Positions 36,042 through 49,500 of a stretch of 64,000 nucleotides of DNA are shown here, piece after piece. The DNA comes from Boswellia sacra (Eukaryota > Streptophyta > Magnoliopsida > Sapindales > Burseraceae), in NCBI GenBank assembly GCA_013180625.2, contig SNVD02010473.1, forward strand, positions 1-64,000, in the 5' to 3' direction. The stretch's first letter is position 1. Each line of letters opens with the position of its first letter. A program made the position numbers and the translations under genes. The notes beneath the pieces were generated by a model. That model did no database searches and had not been told where the DNA came from. It saw nothing but the letters and a program-made list of their open reading frames with translations.

Positions 36042-39000
36042 ATGGAAGCTGGCGGCCGTGGCAAACGCAGACGGACCGGCGAAGTAGTTTCCAACGGCGG
36101 CATTGAAAACAACAACGACATCGACCTCGCTCTCCTTGAAGCCTTGGAGAAATCCCAATCCCTATCTGTCGAAGTCCTCGACCTTCGCACTCTCAAGAAG
36201 CTCGTGCTTTCCTTCGAGCGTCGCCTCAAAGAGAACATAGAGGCTCGTCTCAAGTACCCGGACCAGCCGGAGCGATTTGCTGACACAGAGGTTGACCTCC
36301 ATGAGGAGCTCGAGAAGCTCAAAGTTCTCGCCGGTGGGCCCGAGCTGTACCCTGACCTCGTAAATCTTAATGTCATCCCTTCCATTCTCGGCCTCCTCTC
36401 TCACGAAAACACCGACATTGCGATAGACGTCGTACACTTGCTGCAGGACTTAACGGACGAGGACGTTCTAGATGATAATGACGAACCCGCCCGCGTATTG
36501 GTGGATTCCTTGATTGAGAACAACGTGTTGGAGTTGTTGGTTCAGAATTTGCAGAGATTAACAGATACGGACCCGGATGAGCAGGCCGCTGTGTACAATA
36601 CTTTGGCGACGATTGAAAATTTGATTGAGGTTAAGCCTTCTGTGGCCGATGTGGCTTGTGAAAGGACGAAGTTGTTGAGATGGTTATTAGGGAAGATAAA
36701 GGTGAGGGAATTTGATAGCAACAAGCAGTATGCGTCTGAGATTTTGGCGATTTTGTTACAGAACAGTACAGCCAATCAGAAGAGGTTGGGGCAGATGAAC
36801 GGCGTGGATGTGCTTCTGCAGGCTGTGGCGATGTACAAGTCCAAGGATCCCAAGACGTCTGATGAGGAGGAGATGTTGGAAAATCTATTTGACTGTTTGT
36901 GTTGTTTGTTGATGCCGTTGGAGAACAAGGAAAGGTTTGTCAAGGCTGAGGGTGTGGAGCTCATGATTATTATTATGAAGCAGAAGAAATTAGCTTATGG
37001 GTCAGCAATAAGAGCGCTTGATTTTGCCATGACCAAGTATCCGCCTGCTTGTGAACGCTTTGTGGATGTTCTTGGGTTGAAGACTGTTTTTGCTGCTTTT
37101 ATGGGTAAGGCAAGTTCTTCTTTCCCTGTCTCTGTTCTGTTAGTTTTTCAATTGCAATTAAACACAGACCATTCGACCAATGTTTATTGTTGATAAAAAG
37201 GGAGTATCTAAATGTTTGCAAAGCTCCGAATTAGGGCTAAGAGTAATTAATTGAGCAAAGTTAAGAAATTGAGGGTCAGAATATTTCCATCATTACCCAA
37301 CAAGTTATTTGAACCTCATTGTTGCAATGAACTGTAGGAGTGGCCTTAGGTCTCTTGTTGATTTTGGTATTCTTTTCTTTTCTTCCTAGGAAACAAAAGA
37401 AAATTCTTTGTGGGAGAGTAGAAGATGCAACTATGAATCAGGAGTCCATAAAGACATACAACTTTTTTTTTTTTTTTTTTTTTTTGCTATTTCTATTATC
37501 CTTCAAACATCTTTAAGTAAAATATTCCAGTTTCCTACTAGGATTTCAGTTACGTGGAAATTACCTAGTGGCCTCTACAAAGTCTATATAATATTTTTTT
37601 TATTGATCTCTTATAAGAATTCAGAAAATCCATTACCTTTTTGGATACAGAATCTATGTAATATGTCTGATATTTATACAGAATCTTGCATATCCAATAA
37701 ATCAGCCTTGCGTGTCCAATTTCTCTTTTGAAAAAACATGTTCAGTTCAGTTTAGTTTCTATCAATTTAAGAATTATAAACAGACCACTGAACCTAACAG
37801 ACTCGGTTTCTGTTTCCAAAAACCAATCAGTTAAAACCAAACTAAACTGACCACTCAAGTTGTTTTGTGCCCATCCTTACTTCTATGAAAAGTAGATATA
37901 CCCAAGCTTTCTTTTTGACGTACTCTGCACCGCTCATGGTGGAATTTCTATGAAACTTTGATAGCTTAAATTACTATAGTGTTAACATGATTTTGTCTCC
38001 TGTTGTTTAGATTCCTATTAGCAAGAAGAACAAGAAAGAGCGATACCAAGAGGAGTTAGAGGAGCGACTTGTCTCTCTAATTGCATCATTATTTGGTAAG
38101 CAGGCAAGTGAACACTTTTTTAAGAGTTTTATGTTGTGTTATGTTTATAGTCGAATATATAATCCAACTGTATTAAAAAATTATCACTTTGATTTAATTG
38201 GTTCGTATGACTGAAAAAATTCCATATAATACTTGTGTAAATAATCATTAGCTCTAAACCTACACAAATTTAAGTCCAAGAAGTCTTTTCATTAGCTCAT
38301 TAAAAAGTCAAGGTTAACTCAACCGTAATGGTGATGGACAACCGAGGAAGCTCTTTCCTATATGGTTCTGTTTTTCATCAGCCCATGAACCCCTGGTTTC
38401 TTTGGTTTTGTATCTTCACACAAAGAGGCATTATATGGGGAATGGAGGAGATTCATTCTTGTTTTTGAAGTATCAAAACTTAATCAAGAATATTTAAAAG
38501 AATAAGACCATGATAGGTGATCAGGTTTTATAATTAATTAATTATTTATTTATTTATTTCATCATTCATTTCATGCAAGAAAACTAAAAAATACTTTCAA
38601 GAAGCTGTGAACAAATGGTATCATTGCCAATCTGTAGCACATCATTTACATATATGACTAAAAAATTACCATACGTTCCTGAACGTGTTTGTCAACACAT
38701 GGCTTATTAAGGATTTTTGATCAAACCAGAAAATATGTCGCGTATTCAAACTTTAGGTTCCATGGATCATTTATATTTTCTTTTGATTAATCATCAATAT
38801 AATTTTTTGTTTCTTATCCAAAATAAAAAGGATCTCACAGCCTATTTAGCTCAATATATAGAGTTACCCAATTTCCAGACAATTTACTTTTGGCCATTAG
38901 CATGAATCTGTCGCACTGCATCATATAAATCCTCTCATCAAGATGGCCATCAAGAAAAGCTATCTTCACTTCAATTTGCCATAAGTCATAATTGAAATTT

Positions 39001-42000
39001 GTTGTAGTTGATAAGAGAATCCGAATGCTACTTGTTGAAAGGGTCTCCTTACAATTAATATCCTGTTCTAAGTTTGCCCTTGCACAACAACCCTAACTTT
39101 GAGGGTTTTCCAACTTTCTGTCTACTCCTTTCTTCCTTTTGTGGATCCACTTGCATCCTATGAGTTGTATCCCTTTAGGTGTCTACAAGCTCCTACGTAG
39201 AGTTTTAGTTATAGACTCAATTTTGGACTTCCTGCGTACCTGCCATTTACCTAAGAGTTTGCTTTGATACCATTTGTTGGAAGCATGTAGAAAGAATTTT
39301 CTTACCTTTTTCTTTTTTTTTTTTCATGAATAGAATGATAAAATAAAACCGTGTAACCTTATCACATCCTATTGTCTCCTTCGGATTGTTCTTGATTATT
39401 TTTTATGGCTTCAGGACTAAGAATGACGCTTTGCTGTTCCCTTTCCTCATATAGTTGCGTAAAATCAGAGAATCTAAGATTTGATGGCTAGATGAAACTC
39501 AAGATTGTGGTGTACCAAGCTTTTATTACCCGCTTATTGCTTTTGCACTTGAGTTGATCTTACTTATCTTATAAATACATCTTTGTGTTTAGATAATGAA
39601 GTTTCTTAATGGGCTAGAGAAGAGACTTAACTTGTGGGCGTCTAGCTCCAATAACTTAAGCCCATATGTCTAATATTGCATAATAATGTGAGTTAAGTTA
39701 TTAATCTTGGGCTGCTCCACTAAAGTTTAAGATTACACTATATTAACCCATCTTTACTCTATGTAGCTCTTTTAAATTGTAAAAAGGTTTATCATTGCTA
39801 CCCTTGTGTATGCATTAGTCCAGGATATAAATAGGACTAAGAACCCAAGTGTTAAAGAGAAAGCTATCCAAGGGAGGACAAGCAGTTGACTAAAGGACTT
39901 GCCTGATAGAACACAAAACTATATGAAAAGATAATTCATTCAGCCCTATAACGACAGCTAACTAAAGACCTTTGAATCAACAGGTACTAAAATTAATGAA
40001 TATTGATTGAGAAATTATATATAGTTTAAAAGAGCATGTTTTCTGCGGGTACAATCCTAAACAGTGGATTGGTCTTTGAGTGAGGCTTTAGTCTAAACCT
40101 TAGTCAAATTTGCAAACCTGATTAATATTGTATGCTTTTAAGTATACTTCTACTTCAATATACACATAATGAATCTGGGTGAATATGCAGGGTCATAGAG
40201 AATTTCATAAGAACCATAGATTTTAAAAGAATCTTATAAGAGTTACATGGCCTTTTTTTTTTTTCTTGGGGTCATCAGAACCTCAAAATATTTCTTTGAC
40301 TTGTTTGTACAAGATCTTCAAAGTCTACAATTACTGGTATAGTACTGCAAGGAGTTATCTTAGTGTTATCATGTCCTATTAAGTTATATTTGGAGTTGGA
40401 AAGGAAAGAAAGTTGGAGAAACACAAATTGCATTATATGTGATTTACAAATGGGCTTTCTAGATCCTGTTAATTAATTTTTACTTCTGTTTGTCCGAACA
40501 AGGTTTTGCCCAGTCTTAATAATCTGACATCATAGCTCTGTTAGCCTAACCTGCATTTGTGTTAAACCTCGAACCCCAGGCTTACTCCACCTTCAACTAC
40601 CTTCATGGTTAACTAGGATTAACCTCCAACAGAGATAAATTTGTGCAACTTGGACCTTAGTGGGATGTCTGTTTATTGAATTTCTGATGGCCGGATCAAT
40701 TGCCTGATTAATTTGTGTGCACTTGTGAGTTCATCAAATATAAGATTGTCAATTCTGTTACTGTTATTGAAAACATTGCGTTGGACATATTAAGCATGTG
40801 AAACATAGGATATCGCTAAATGTTTTTCTCCTCTTCAAACTGATTGGGTTTCAATAGTTAGCCTGATGCTTCTTTATAGGTGGAATTCTGAGGGGTTCTA
40901 GAAGGGAAAGATTGTTAAATAAGTTTGTGGAAAATGAGTGTGAGAAGATAGACCGTCTTATGGAGCTGTATGTAAGGTAATGATTATTTTATTTTTTAAC
41001 TTAGCTAAAGGACCCATTTTATTTTCATTTTTCCTGCCAAATTTGCAGCTGCAAGAGTATTCCTCAACTGTATTGATTGAATAGCAAATGTTCCATCACA
41101 CCATTTTCTTTTCTCTGCTGCTTGGAATCCACAAAGGCCAGCTTGTTATAGCATTTTGAAGATGTATATCTCTCCTAATGAATATAAATTGTGATCCAGA
41201 TATTCTGATCGAGTTAGAGCGGAGACTGAAAAATTGAACGAGCTTGAACTTGATGATTTAGAGGTAAGCTATTCACTTTTTAATTAGTATTCAGACCCAA
41301 TTCCACTCTCAAATAACTTTAAAATATTTCTTTGTAGATGGATGAAGAAGAAAGGTACAATCGGAAGCTGGAATCTGGACTATATACTCTTCAGGTTAGA
41401 ATTTGCTTCTGTTTACTACAGAGTAATCTCTTAAGATTGCAGTGTTTTACTACCTAATTTACCCCCCACCAGTGTCCTTCTCCCCTCCCCCTGTCCCCCT
41501 CCCCCCGCCCCAAAAACGAAAAAAAAAAATAAGTCGTCAAGTTTTTATTTACTAGAACATTCCTTATAAGATATTTGGGCAGGTAGAATTGTTTGAGCAT
41601 TTCTGCCTCTTTATTGAAGTCACATCTGACATGAAAATATCACTATTCAGCTTCTTTTGAATTTAATGCTGTTGGAGAGAACAGAGAAATAATTGCTCAA
41701 AAAAAATTCTATCAAAATGTTTTATGAGTTATATTTGTCAAAGGTCTAATGGGATGGATTTGCAGATTTTTATGCCACAATAAGATTGTTGAAAAACGAT
41801 GTCACAAAAATTTTCTATTTCCCCTAGCTCTGTCCTCTCAGTATTTATGTTAAGAGGTCTTATTTTCTGTCTGTATAAACCTGCAGTTAATCGCTATCAT
41901 TCTGGGTCATCTCTGGTGCTCCGAGTAAGTATATGCAGTTAAATTATATTTATGTCTCTCCATTGGAGGAGCTTTATTTTTAGGATTTATTATTTGGTCA

Positions 42001-43612
42001 TAAAATATCTTCTTCATCTGTGCAGTTACCCTCAAATGAGAGCAAGAATCGAGCTATTACTCAAGCAGCAAAAGCTTACAAAGAAGGATGTTAGGGATAT
42101 ACTTCAGGTGCATGCATTGCGAACTGCTTTCTTTTTCATGTTACAGTTTATGGACATCAAAACAAGTGCCATTTTTAATCTCTGAAAGTGGTTTTTAGCA
42201 AAAACACCCAAGAATCTAAACATGAGAATATGTTTACGATTTTGTTTTTTGTGTTTTTGTCTCTAAAATTTCCTTTTTGATATTAGAATAAGGGATATGT
42301 TAACACGTTTTACAAGAAATTGAATTATGTGAAATATGTTTGATTATGTGTATTTTGTGTTTTCGTTTGAAAATGAATGATAGTTGAAAAAAATTAAAAA
42401 ATATTTTTACTTTTAAATGTTATAAAATTATTAAAATATAATATTTTTTAATACATTTATTTATAATAATAAAAATTATTTGAAATAAAAAATGAAGAAA
42501 AGACAAAATATTTAAGTAAAAATTAGTTTGGAAATAAGAAAAAGTTGTTTTTGTTTGTGGAGAGAATGATTCGATGAAATAAACAAATATGTACTGCACA
42601 TTCTACAATATTTTTGTGTGAGAATGAAAACAAAAAAAATAGAAAAAATGGATAAACATACAGGGGTGTTTCTGTGGATTCATATTACTGTACATATAAA
42701 CACAGCCTTGATTGTCTTTGTGTCCTTAAAATATAACTGTTTATAGCAAACTACAGCATTACACCCTCTATTTGTCGAAGGAAGGAATAGTAGCATAAGT
42801 AGCACAACCTCCACCAGCCCACTCAAACATAATAATAAATAAATAATAATAGTGCAGGTAGCACCAAAATGTACCATCTGTGCCTTAAGAGCTCAAAATA
42901 GTTGTAGGTTTTTTCCTGGTCTATTGAAAAAATGCTCAAGGATTTATTTTGTGCTTTTGGAAAAGGAAGAAAGCCAAGATTTCATAGAATTGTGCAGTAT
43001 CAGCTCTCTGTTTGGTACAGCAAGAAAGAAATCTCATACTACAATTGGTAGTTAGGAAACATATGAAGACTTGTATATGTCCAGGGGAGATGTCCTAAGG
43101 GCATTTGAGCCCTTGACTCAAGGATGAGGCCAAGGGTATATATCACTACGCCAATTCTTGGGGTTGTGTAAACAATGTAAGATCTCAGCAAACCATGAAG
43201 GAAGAACCAGATCTCATGTTTTCTTCAGTCTATTGCTCAAGCTTATTTAAGTATATTAGGCTACATTTCGTTAATTGCTCAAAACAGTAGAAGTATCTAA
43301 TCATATAGAGAAAAGGAATCATTTGAAGATGATGCCTTAAGTACTGAACCTTGTTATTTTTTTTACTTCTGTAACTTTGTTTTTCTGGATGGAACTGAGT
43401 TTTATGCTAAACATTTTCGGCAAAATTTCATCTTCAGTTTGTTTCAAATCCAATTTTCACTTGGAAACATTGTCGCTGGTTTTCTTATCTCATCGCATAT
43501 GCTTTCTCATAAAAATACACAGGAATATCATGACAACATTGGTGACTTAGATGGACCAGAGGAGAAGGAGCGAGCACAGACAAGGATCCAGAAGTTCATC
43601 TCAGCATTTTAA
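36042..43612 (+). CDS. CTNNBL1: CTNNBL1, beta-catenin-like protein 1 (8 exons, 526 aa)
   Basis: Armadillo-repeat nuclear protein which, in animals, is part of the PRP19/CDC5L spliceosome complex. Exons: 36042-37109, 38011-38095, 40880-40976, 41200-41263, 41338-41394, 41887-41924, 42026-42107, 43523-43612. Exon 1 alone encodes 356 residues: a basic nuclear-localisation-like start (GKRRRTG), then the conserved core (RLKENIEARLKYPDQPERFA, LSHENTDIAIDVVHLLQDLT, VREFDSNKQYASEILAILLQ, ENLFDCLCCLLMPLENKERF). Downstream exons give EELEERLVSLIASLFGG, RERLLNKFVENECEKIDRLM and the terminal YHDNIGDLDGPEE...RIQKFISAF, all family features. Intron 1 starts with GC (AAG/GCAAGT), and the nearby GTAAGG would bring an immediate stop. 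Intron 2 (2.8 kb) carries a copia fragment. Length fits the family. Confidence 0.96.
37110..38010 (+). other. CTNNBL1: CTNNBL1 intron 1, GC-AG type
   Basis: Donor AAG/GCAAGT is the consensus for GC-AG introns; the acceptor is TTGTTTAG. Using the GT four bases earlier (ATGG/GTAAGG) shifts frame to a TAG within three codons of exon 2. The intron also has a 21-base T run at 37,462-37,482. Confidence 0.85.
38880..39260 (-). pseudogene. Ty1/copia reverse-transcriptase fragment in CTNNBL1 intron 2
   Basis: The complement reads, with stops and frame shifts, as PIGCKWIHKRKKGVD, then SIRILLSTTTNF, then WQIEVKIAFLDGHLDERIYM. These match the copia reverse-transcriptase order (GCKWVFK.., SIRILL.., WQMDVKTAFLNG..EEIYM). 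It is antisense to CTNNBL1 and dead. Confidence 0.85.
41459..41530. repeat. C-rich then A-rich low-complexity tract in CTNNBL1 intron 5
   Basis: CCCCCACC...CCCCTCCCCCTGTCCCCCTCCCCC followed by a poly(A) run. The complement is G-rich with several runs of four or five G. No gene. Confidence 0.8.
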
Positions 43613-46000
43613 TTGTTGAATGACCCTTAAGCTACCAGAATGTTATGGGAAAGAGTCCTCCTTGAGAATTTTGAAGTTATAAATTTGGTGGTGTTGCTCA
43701 TTTAGTTTGGCCCTAAGTGGATTAGTTTTCCAAAAGCGGAGTTGCTTTCGGTGAAAGAAGCTTAAAGAAATACACTTGTTCTGAAAGTGATTATTTTGTG
43801 CAATATAATCTTTTTTATGTGCATTTAAGCAAAGTTTATTGTGGGGATAGCCACGTCAGGGATCTGGAAAACTCGGCTGTCCGAAGCCGGGAAATTATTG
43901 GAAATGCTGGGGTTTAAGGTATTTTAATGTGGGGGGCAGGCCTGGGGTGCACTTAGAAACCCCAGGGCCGAGGGCATATAATACGCGATGTTTAATTTGC
44001 TTTTAATTAGGCCTAATTTTATGCTTCATTTGAAGGCCATCATTCCGTGTTCTCGTACGTTTCACGTTTGGGAACTTAAAGCTCATAGTCTTTCAAGATA
44101 AATCCGGCTGCCCAGCGTCGGGAATTAATTGGAATGCTGGTTTTAAACACGGGGTGAGCTACGAATGTTCACGTTGGGGCCGGGCCACCGTTTGAATTAA
44201 TTTGCTTTTAATCAGGTCGAATTCTTGGTATCAACATTGTAGATGAAAAATCTCAATTACAATCGCACAAAATAAATTATAGGAATCGAATGTGACATAC
44301 AAACTCCCGTTAATTCATACAAAATAATTTCATGGTTTTTGATCCCCTAATACTATTATGTATGTTTTTATGTACATTCACTAAATCATAAGTTCTCCGT
44401 TCTTTCATTTTTGTTCGTACGTTTTTATAGAATCATATTTTCATACACATTGATCTAATCCAACGATTAATTTTTCTCATAATAAGATTTTTTTTTTTTT
44501 TGTATGATAGAATTTTCGTTGCACGCATATGTCCTAACCGAGATTTGAGCTATTTTTAACGACTATGTTCGTTTAATAAAATTTTATTTATCAACACATT
44601 TTCCCTAAGAAAGTTACTCAATTTTCTTAATTAACTCTGTCGTATGGTACACGTATTATGAAACATTAATTATTTTAAATTTATTATCTCCTCGATGAAC
44701 CCTATATCATTATTGAATACTCCTTAAAGACATTAGTAATAAGATACAATAAAATAGACGAACCACTAATCGATTCTTAGACCATACAGACTAATGCAAT
44801 TACTTGACTTGAGAAATGATACCCTACCGTATGATACTTCACATGTTGTACCAAACTGTTTACAAGTTCCCTATTCAAGCAAATGTCCTCCAGAGTTCTT
44901 GATCGTAGATTGCATATAACTAGCATTGTTTTATAACGCTAATAACAATAAACAGCTCGATACCATTCTCGAAATACACAAATTCTTAAATTTTCTATAT
45001 TTTTCTTAATGTATTTCAACAAACAAGCCCACAAGGAAATAAATAAAAGAAGGTTAATTATTTACCATTACTTGCTACCGTCAACAACAGAAGTCGCCTT
45101 GTGATGAAAAGCAGTGGAGTCGCCAAGTCGCAGTCGGAGTGCGGAGACCGTGTGGCAGCAAGAACATAATATCAGAATTATAATGACAAGGAACGCAATG
45201 TACATATGCTAGAAGCTGCCGAGGATGCGTTTGCAAGCAAACGGTTGAAGATTATTAGACATCAATAACTAATGTTAAGAAAATATTACCCAACCAAAAA
45301 CAAAATGACCCACAGTTCCCTTGTAGGATCCAAAAGTGGCACTACAAGACGTTTACATATGAAAAAATAACCTAGACTTTTTAAGGAAAAATGATTTCTT
45401 AACAAAGATGAAAAACACTTGTGCCTAAACCTAGAAAAAACGGTTTAGTGCCCCTCAAGAAAACTATTAAAAGCCTTCACGATGCCTAGCAAAATTTAGG
45501 ACCTGTTTATTTCCCCTTCTACAAATCAGACTTTTATTAAAAAATTATTATTTAAATAAAAATTTTATTAAAAAATTATTAATTATTTAATCAAATAAAT
45601 ATATAAATATATATTATAATTAAATTATCAAAATAAAATTTAATTATAAAAAAATAATATTAAATATTTAAAATTAAATAAAGAGAGCTTCAACATCTTA
45701 AAACTTTAAAAATACTCAAAAAAAACTCAAAAAAAAATTTTTCAAAAATCTTAATTTTGAACATCTTTCGACTTTCCATAAACATAAAACAATTTTTTTA
45801 ACCATCCACAAACCCTTATCAAATGACAAACAAACGACAAAAAAAAAAAAGAAAATTAAAAAAATTGCGCACTTACTCATGACCTGGTGATTACCGATAT
45901 TACATCAGCGTGGTAACATCCAAAATGGAGATATTACCAAGCCACAAAAATAATAATAATAATCAAAAGCTGTGGTGTATAAGATTGAAGCCCATCAAAT
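43613..46000. other. CTNNBL1 3' region and spacer
   Basis: The first few hundred bases are the likely CTNNBL1 3' UTR. 43,865-44,225 is a degenerate duplication (listed separately). 44,230-45,900 is AT-rich, with a moderately GC-rich patch near 45,085-45,160 (AGTCGCC twice). No gene recognised. Confidence 0.5.
43865..44225. repeat. Imperfect tandem duplication, about 232 bp period, with GC-rich motifs
   Basis: CGGCTGTCCGAAGCCGGGAA...TTGGAAATGCTGG at about 43,874-43,911 and CGGCTGCCCAGCGTCGGGAA...TTGGAATGCTGG at about 44,106-44,140. The distal halves also match: TTTGCTTTTAATTAGGCC (about 43,996) and TTTGCTTTTAATCAGGTC (about 44,202). Confidence 0.75.
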
Positions 46001-46326
46001 CAACCAAACAACAAACCACCACAAGCAAAATAGTATAAGTAGGTGCATGGAGAACAATCCTAAAACATCCAGTCATCTCAACGGTACACAGGCTCACCCA
46101 CTTGAATATTCTATACACTCATTGGTAACACACATACGCATACAGGCCAGGCAGCCAATGACACGGTCATGGTAAAGATCAACTAGAACAGAACCTCGAT
46201 ACCAAGCAATGCCATCAGCTGAGAGATGAACTCTGGGTGCCCTGGCCAAGCAGCTCCAGTAACCAAATTGCCATCAGTGAAGCAACTGCCTATTGGATCA
46301 GTCTCCAACAAAGATACCCCCGCCAA
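46001..46326 (-). pseudogene. Duplicated 3' half of the DJ-1D terminal exon plus 3' UTR
   Basis: Diverged tandem copy of 46324-46655. It holds 43 codons of the last DJ-1D exon in open frame, ending at the same IEVLF stop, with four substitutions (for example [10 protein letters not shown] reads SLLETDPIGS). It lacks the splice acceptor and the first part of the exon. The copy also lacks the AATAAA present in the other copy's 3' UTR. It is probably transcribed only as read-through 3' UTR. Confidence 0.9.
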
Positions 46327-46432
46327 CCAAACAACCGACCACCACAAGCAAACTAGTATAAGTAGGTGCATGAAGAACAATCCTAAAACAACCGGTCATC
46401 TCAAAGGCACACAGGCTCACCCACTTCAAACA

Positions 46433-46438
46433 TTTATT
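46433..46438 (-). terminator. Poly(A) signal candidate for DJ-1D
   Basis: On the gene strand AATAAA lies 73 bases after the stop at 46511. The corresponding site in the duplicated copy is deleted. Confidence 0.45.
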
Positions 46439-46510
46439 CTATACACTCATTGATAACACACATATGTATAGAGGCCAGGCAGCTAATGACATGGTCATGG
46501 TAAAGATCAA

Positions 46511-49500
46511 CTAGAACAGAACCTCGATACCAAGCAATGCCATCAGCTGGGAGATGAACTCCGGGTGCCCTGGCCAAGCAGCTCCAGTAACCAAATTGCC
46601 ATCAGTGAAGCAACGGTCTATTGGATCAGGCTCCAACCAAGATGCCCCCGCCAAGACCACGTTAAGCTTCACAGCAGGGTACGCAGTACATTTCTTTCCC
46701 TGTAGCAATCCACATTTAGTATTCGCTACATGATCACCATGGCAAACAGTTATAGTATGTCAAACATTAAATGAAACTTCTTAAGAGAACAAACAAAATC
46801 ATCAATATAAAGGAATATTTGGAACAGGGTAATACAAAAATGGTGCGAGCTTTTCTTTCGTTCCAAATATTCTACTTATTTCCTATTCCCCCTATATTCT
46901 ATATCATTGAATCTAAAGTTTTAAGAACACAACTACGCAAACGCAAATCATCGGTAATCATGGGTTGCAAGAACTAAGTTAAGTTGTTGCCACTAGGGCT
47001 TTAATCAAGGGTTTGTCCGACATCCATTATTCCTAATATAAATGATAAGACTACCCCCTTCCCCATGAGGACCCTTTCAAGGTACAAAATCGTAAGCTAT
47101 AGCTCAAAGCCAATAATACCTCATGGGAGACAAACCCAACCCAAATCCATGCATCTAAAATTGGTGCTATATGTGGGTAATCCATGAATAAGCCCAACCC
47201 CAATCCATTCATCTATATTAGTTATTCTTCCCTACAAACAAAAACCTGTATGTAGATGGATAACTTTCAGTTAACTTACAAATCAGAATATCAAATTCCG
47301 ACGTAAATGACATGTTGTTTCCCAGACACTATGTGATTCCGCACCTCTAATCTGTCTTTGGATGGAAACGAACAACTTGAACAAGAAGATTCCAAAATGC
47401 TGAAGAAAGGAAGCAATACTGACTACCTTAGTGCATGGGTGGACAGCTAATCATTTGGTAAAGCTTCTAGTTGCCGTACAAAAAAAGTAAAACTGAATCC
47501 AATACAAATCAAGGAAAGAAGAGTTTTCTGGAAAAAGAGAGGCTACCTCATTGTGTACCTATACACTCATTAGGCCTCTGATAAATGCCAAGACAATAAT
47601 AATAATAAAGTAAATAGAAGTTAGTGAATCAGTAATTGTCAAAAATACAAAGAAACAATTATTAGATATAGTACTTTATAATCTATCAGAATTTTTAGGA
47701 TATACTTTAGTTGATAAGTTACTTGCTTTACAAGACCTTTTTTCTATAAAAAGGTAATCTTTGTAAGAGGATAATTTATTAAATTATAGGAATTGAAATT
47801 TGACATAGAAGAGATTTAAGCTCTCTCTCTCTCACTGTATTCTCTCATTTATCAAAAGTTAGATTAAAGATTCTTCTCTTTCCCGCATTAATGTCTTCTT
47901 TTGAACTCAGCTAAACCCTACATCTCCTTGATTCTCCTCTATATTTATTAGTTTCTTTCAACCTAATTCTGAGTCACATTACATCTCCAGGCATTCTGCT
48001 TCCCCCTTTCTTCTATTTATTTCCAAGAAAAGGAGGGAATTCAGATTTATGATCAACTATATGTGCCTACAACAAATTATTGAAGTAAACAAATTTTATA
48101 TATTTAATGAGACATAATTGATAGCAACCTTCTTGATGAGCAACAACATAAAATACTACCTTGAGAACATCAGCTGCAGCTAGAATCTGCTGCCCATGGC
48201 AAATGGATGCAACAGGCTTCTTGGACTCCATGAATTCCTTCACTAATGCAATTACTCTTTCATTCAGTGCCAGATATTCTGGTGCTCGACCTCCAGGTAT
48301 GACAAGAGCATCATAACTTGAGGCACTAACACCTTCGAAGTTGGCAGTTAGGGTGAAATTATGGCCTGGCTTCTCACTGTAAGTTTGATCACCTTCAAAT
48401 TCATGTATAGCAGTTGGGCAGGTGTCACCAGCCTTTTTATTGGGGCAAACTGCATCAACATGACACTCTAGTGCCTGAAGGGACTGAAAAGGAACAGTAA
48501 CCTCATAATCTTCCATGTAATCCTGAAAATGTGGAACAAGACAAACTATCATGGTCTGAGCAAACATGCGGTTCATAAGAAATGATTTAAGATTTTTAAT
48601 TATATAAAAATGCCAAAATTAGTTTATATATGGAAGTATCCTCACTTTACAATATGCAGTTCTACTATAAAAATCAGATTAAAACCATCCAATATTGATT
48701 ATATACTATCTTAAAGTTCTTCAAACACCAACTCTTTCAATTGATTGGACGAAATACTGCTTCAATATCATTCAATCGTCAGTCGAATACATTCAGAGGC
48801 AAAATAACCTGTCCTTTTTGTTAAACAATAGCTTAGTGCTAAGAATGAAAACAAACTCGGTCACATTTATGTTATCATGCCGATTCTGCAAATTTCAGGT
48901 CAAAATGACTATTAAGGTACACCTTTCCAGTTATTTAGCAAGATGCTTTACATCTTTCTGAAATAAACATTTAGTTGACTTTTTAAGAAAGTTAAGGCTT
49001 CCTAAACCAACATTCTTTTCAATTAAGCATCTTCGATTAAGCCAGCTTTACATTACTATCTAGTAAGACACTCCAGTCCATAAAATTATCAAGGGCAGTT
49101 TAGTTTGGTTTTGACTTTTGGTTTGGTTTTGACTTCTTACAATGATCCATCCTTAAGACAGCTAGAATTTAATAACTTAAACCATGATTCTCTTCTAACT
49201 GCCATTTGAAGCCTTCAAATTCAACGAGAGAACTTGTATCTAATAAAGTATATAATGAAGAATAAGCTCAAATCACAACCCATGAAATACACATGCATCC
49301 TTTTACAATGTCTAGTCATAATACCTTTCATTTGAATTTGCAAATCATATATATAAAAATATGTATAAATACACATAAATATATACATATAAATGTAGTT
49401 ATACAATGTAAATAAGTACAGATTATTTCTAAGATTGTAAACTATGCTCCAAAGTGACGAGTCAAGAGACATCACAACAGCAGGTTACTATAAAAGTCAA

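Noticed and set aside
36023..36437. 120- and 91-codon minus-strand frames opposite CTNNBL1 exon 1
   Set aside because: Shadows of a GC-richer coding exon; the sense product is a full-length conserved protein.
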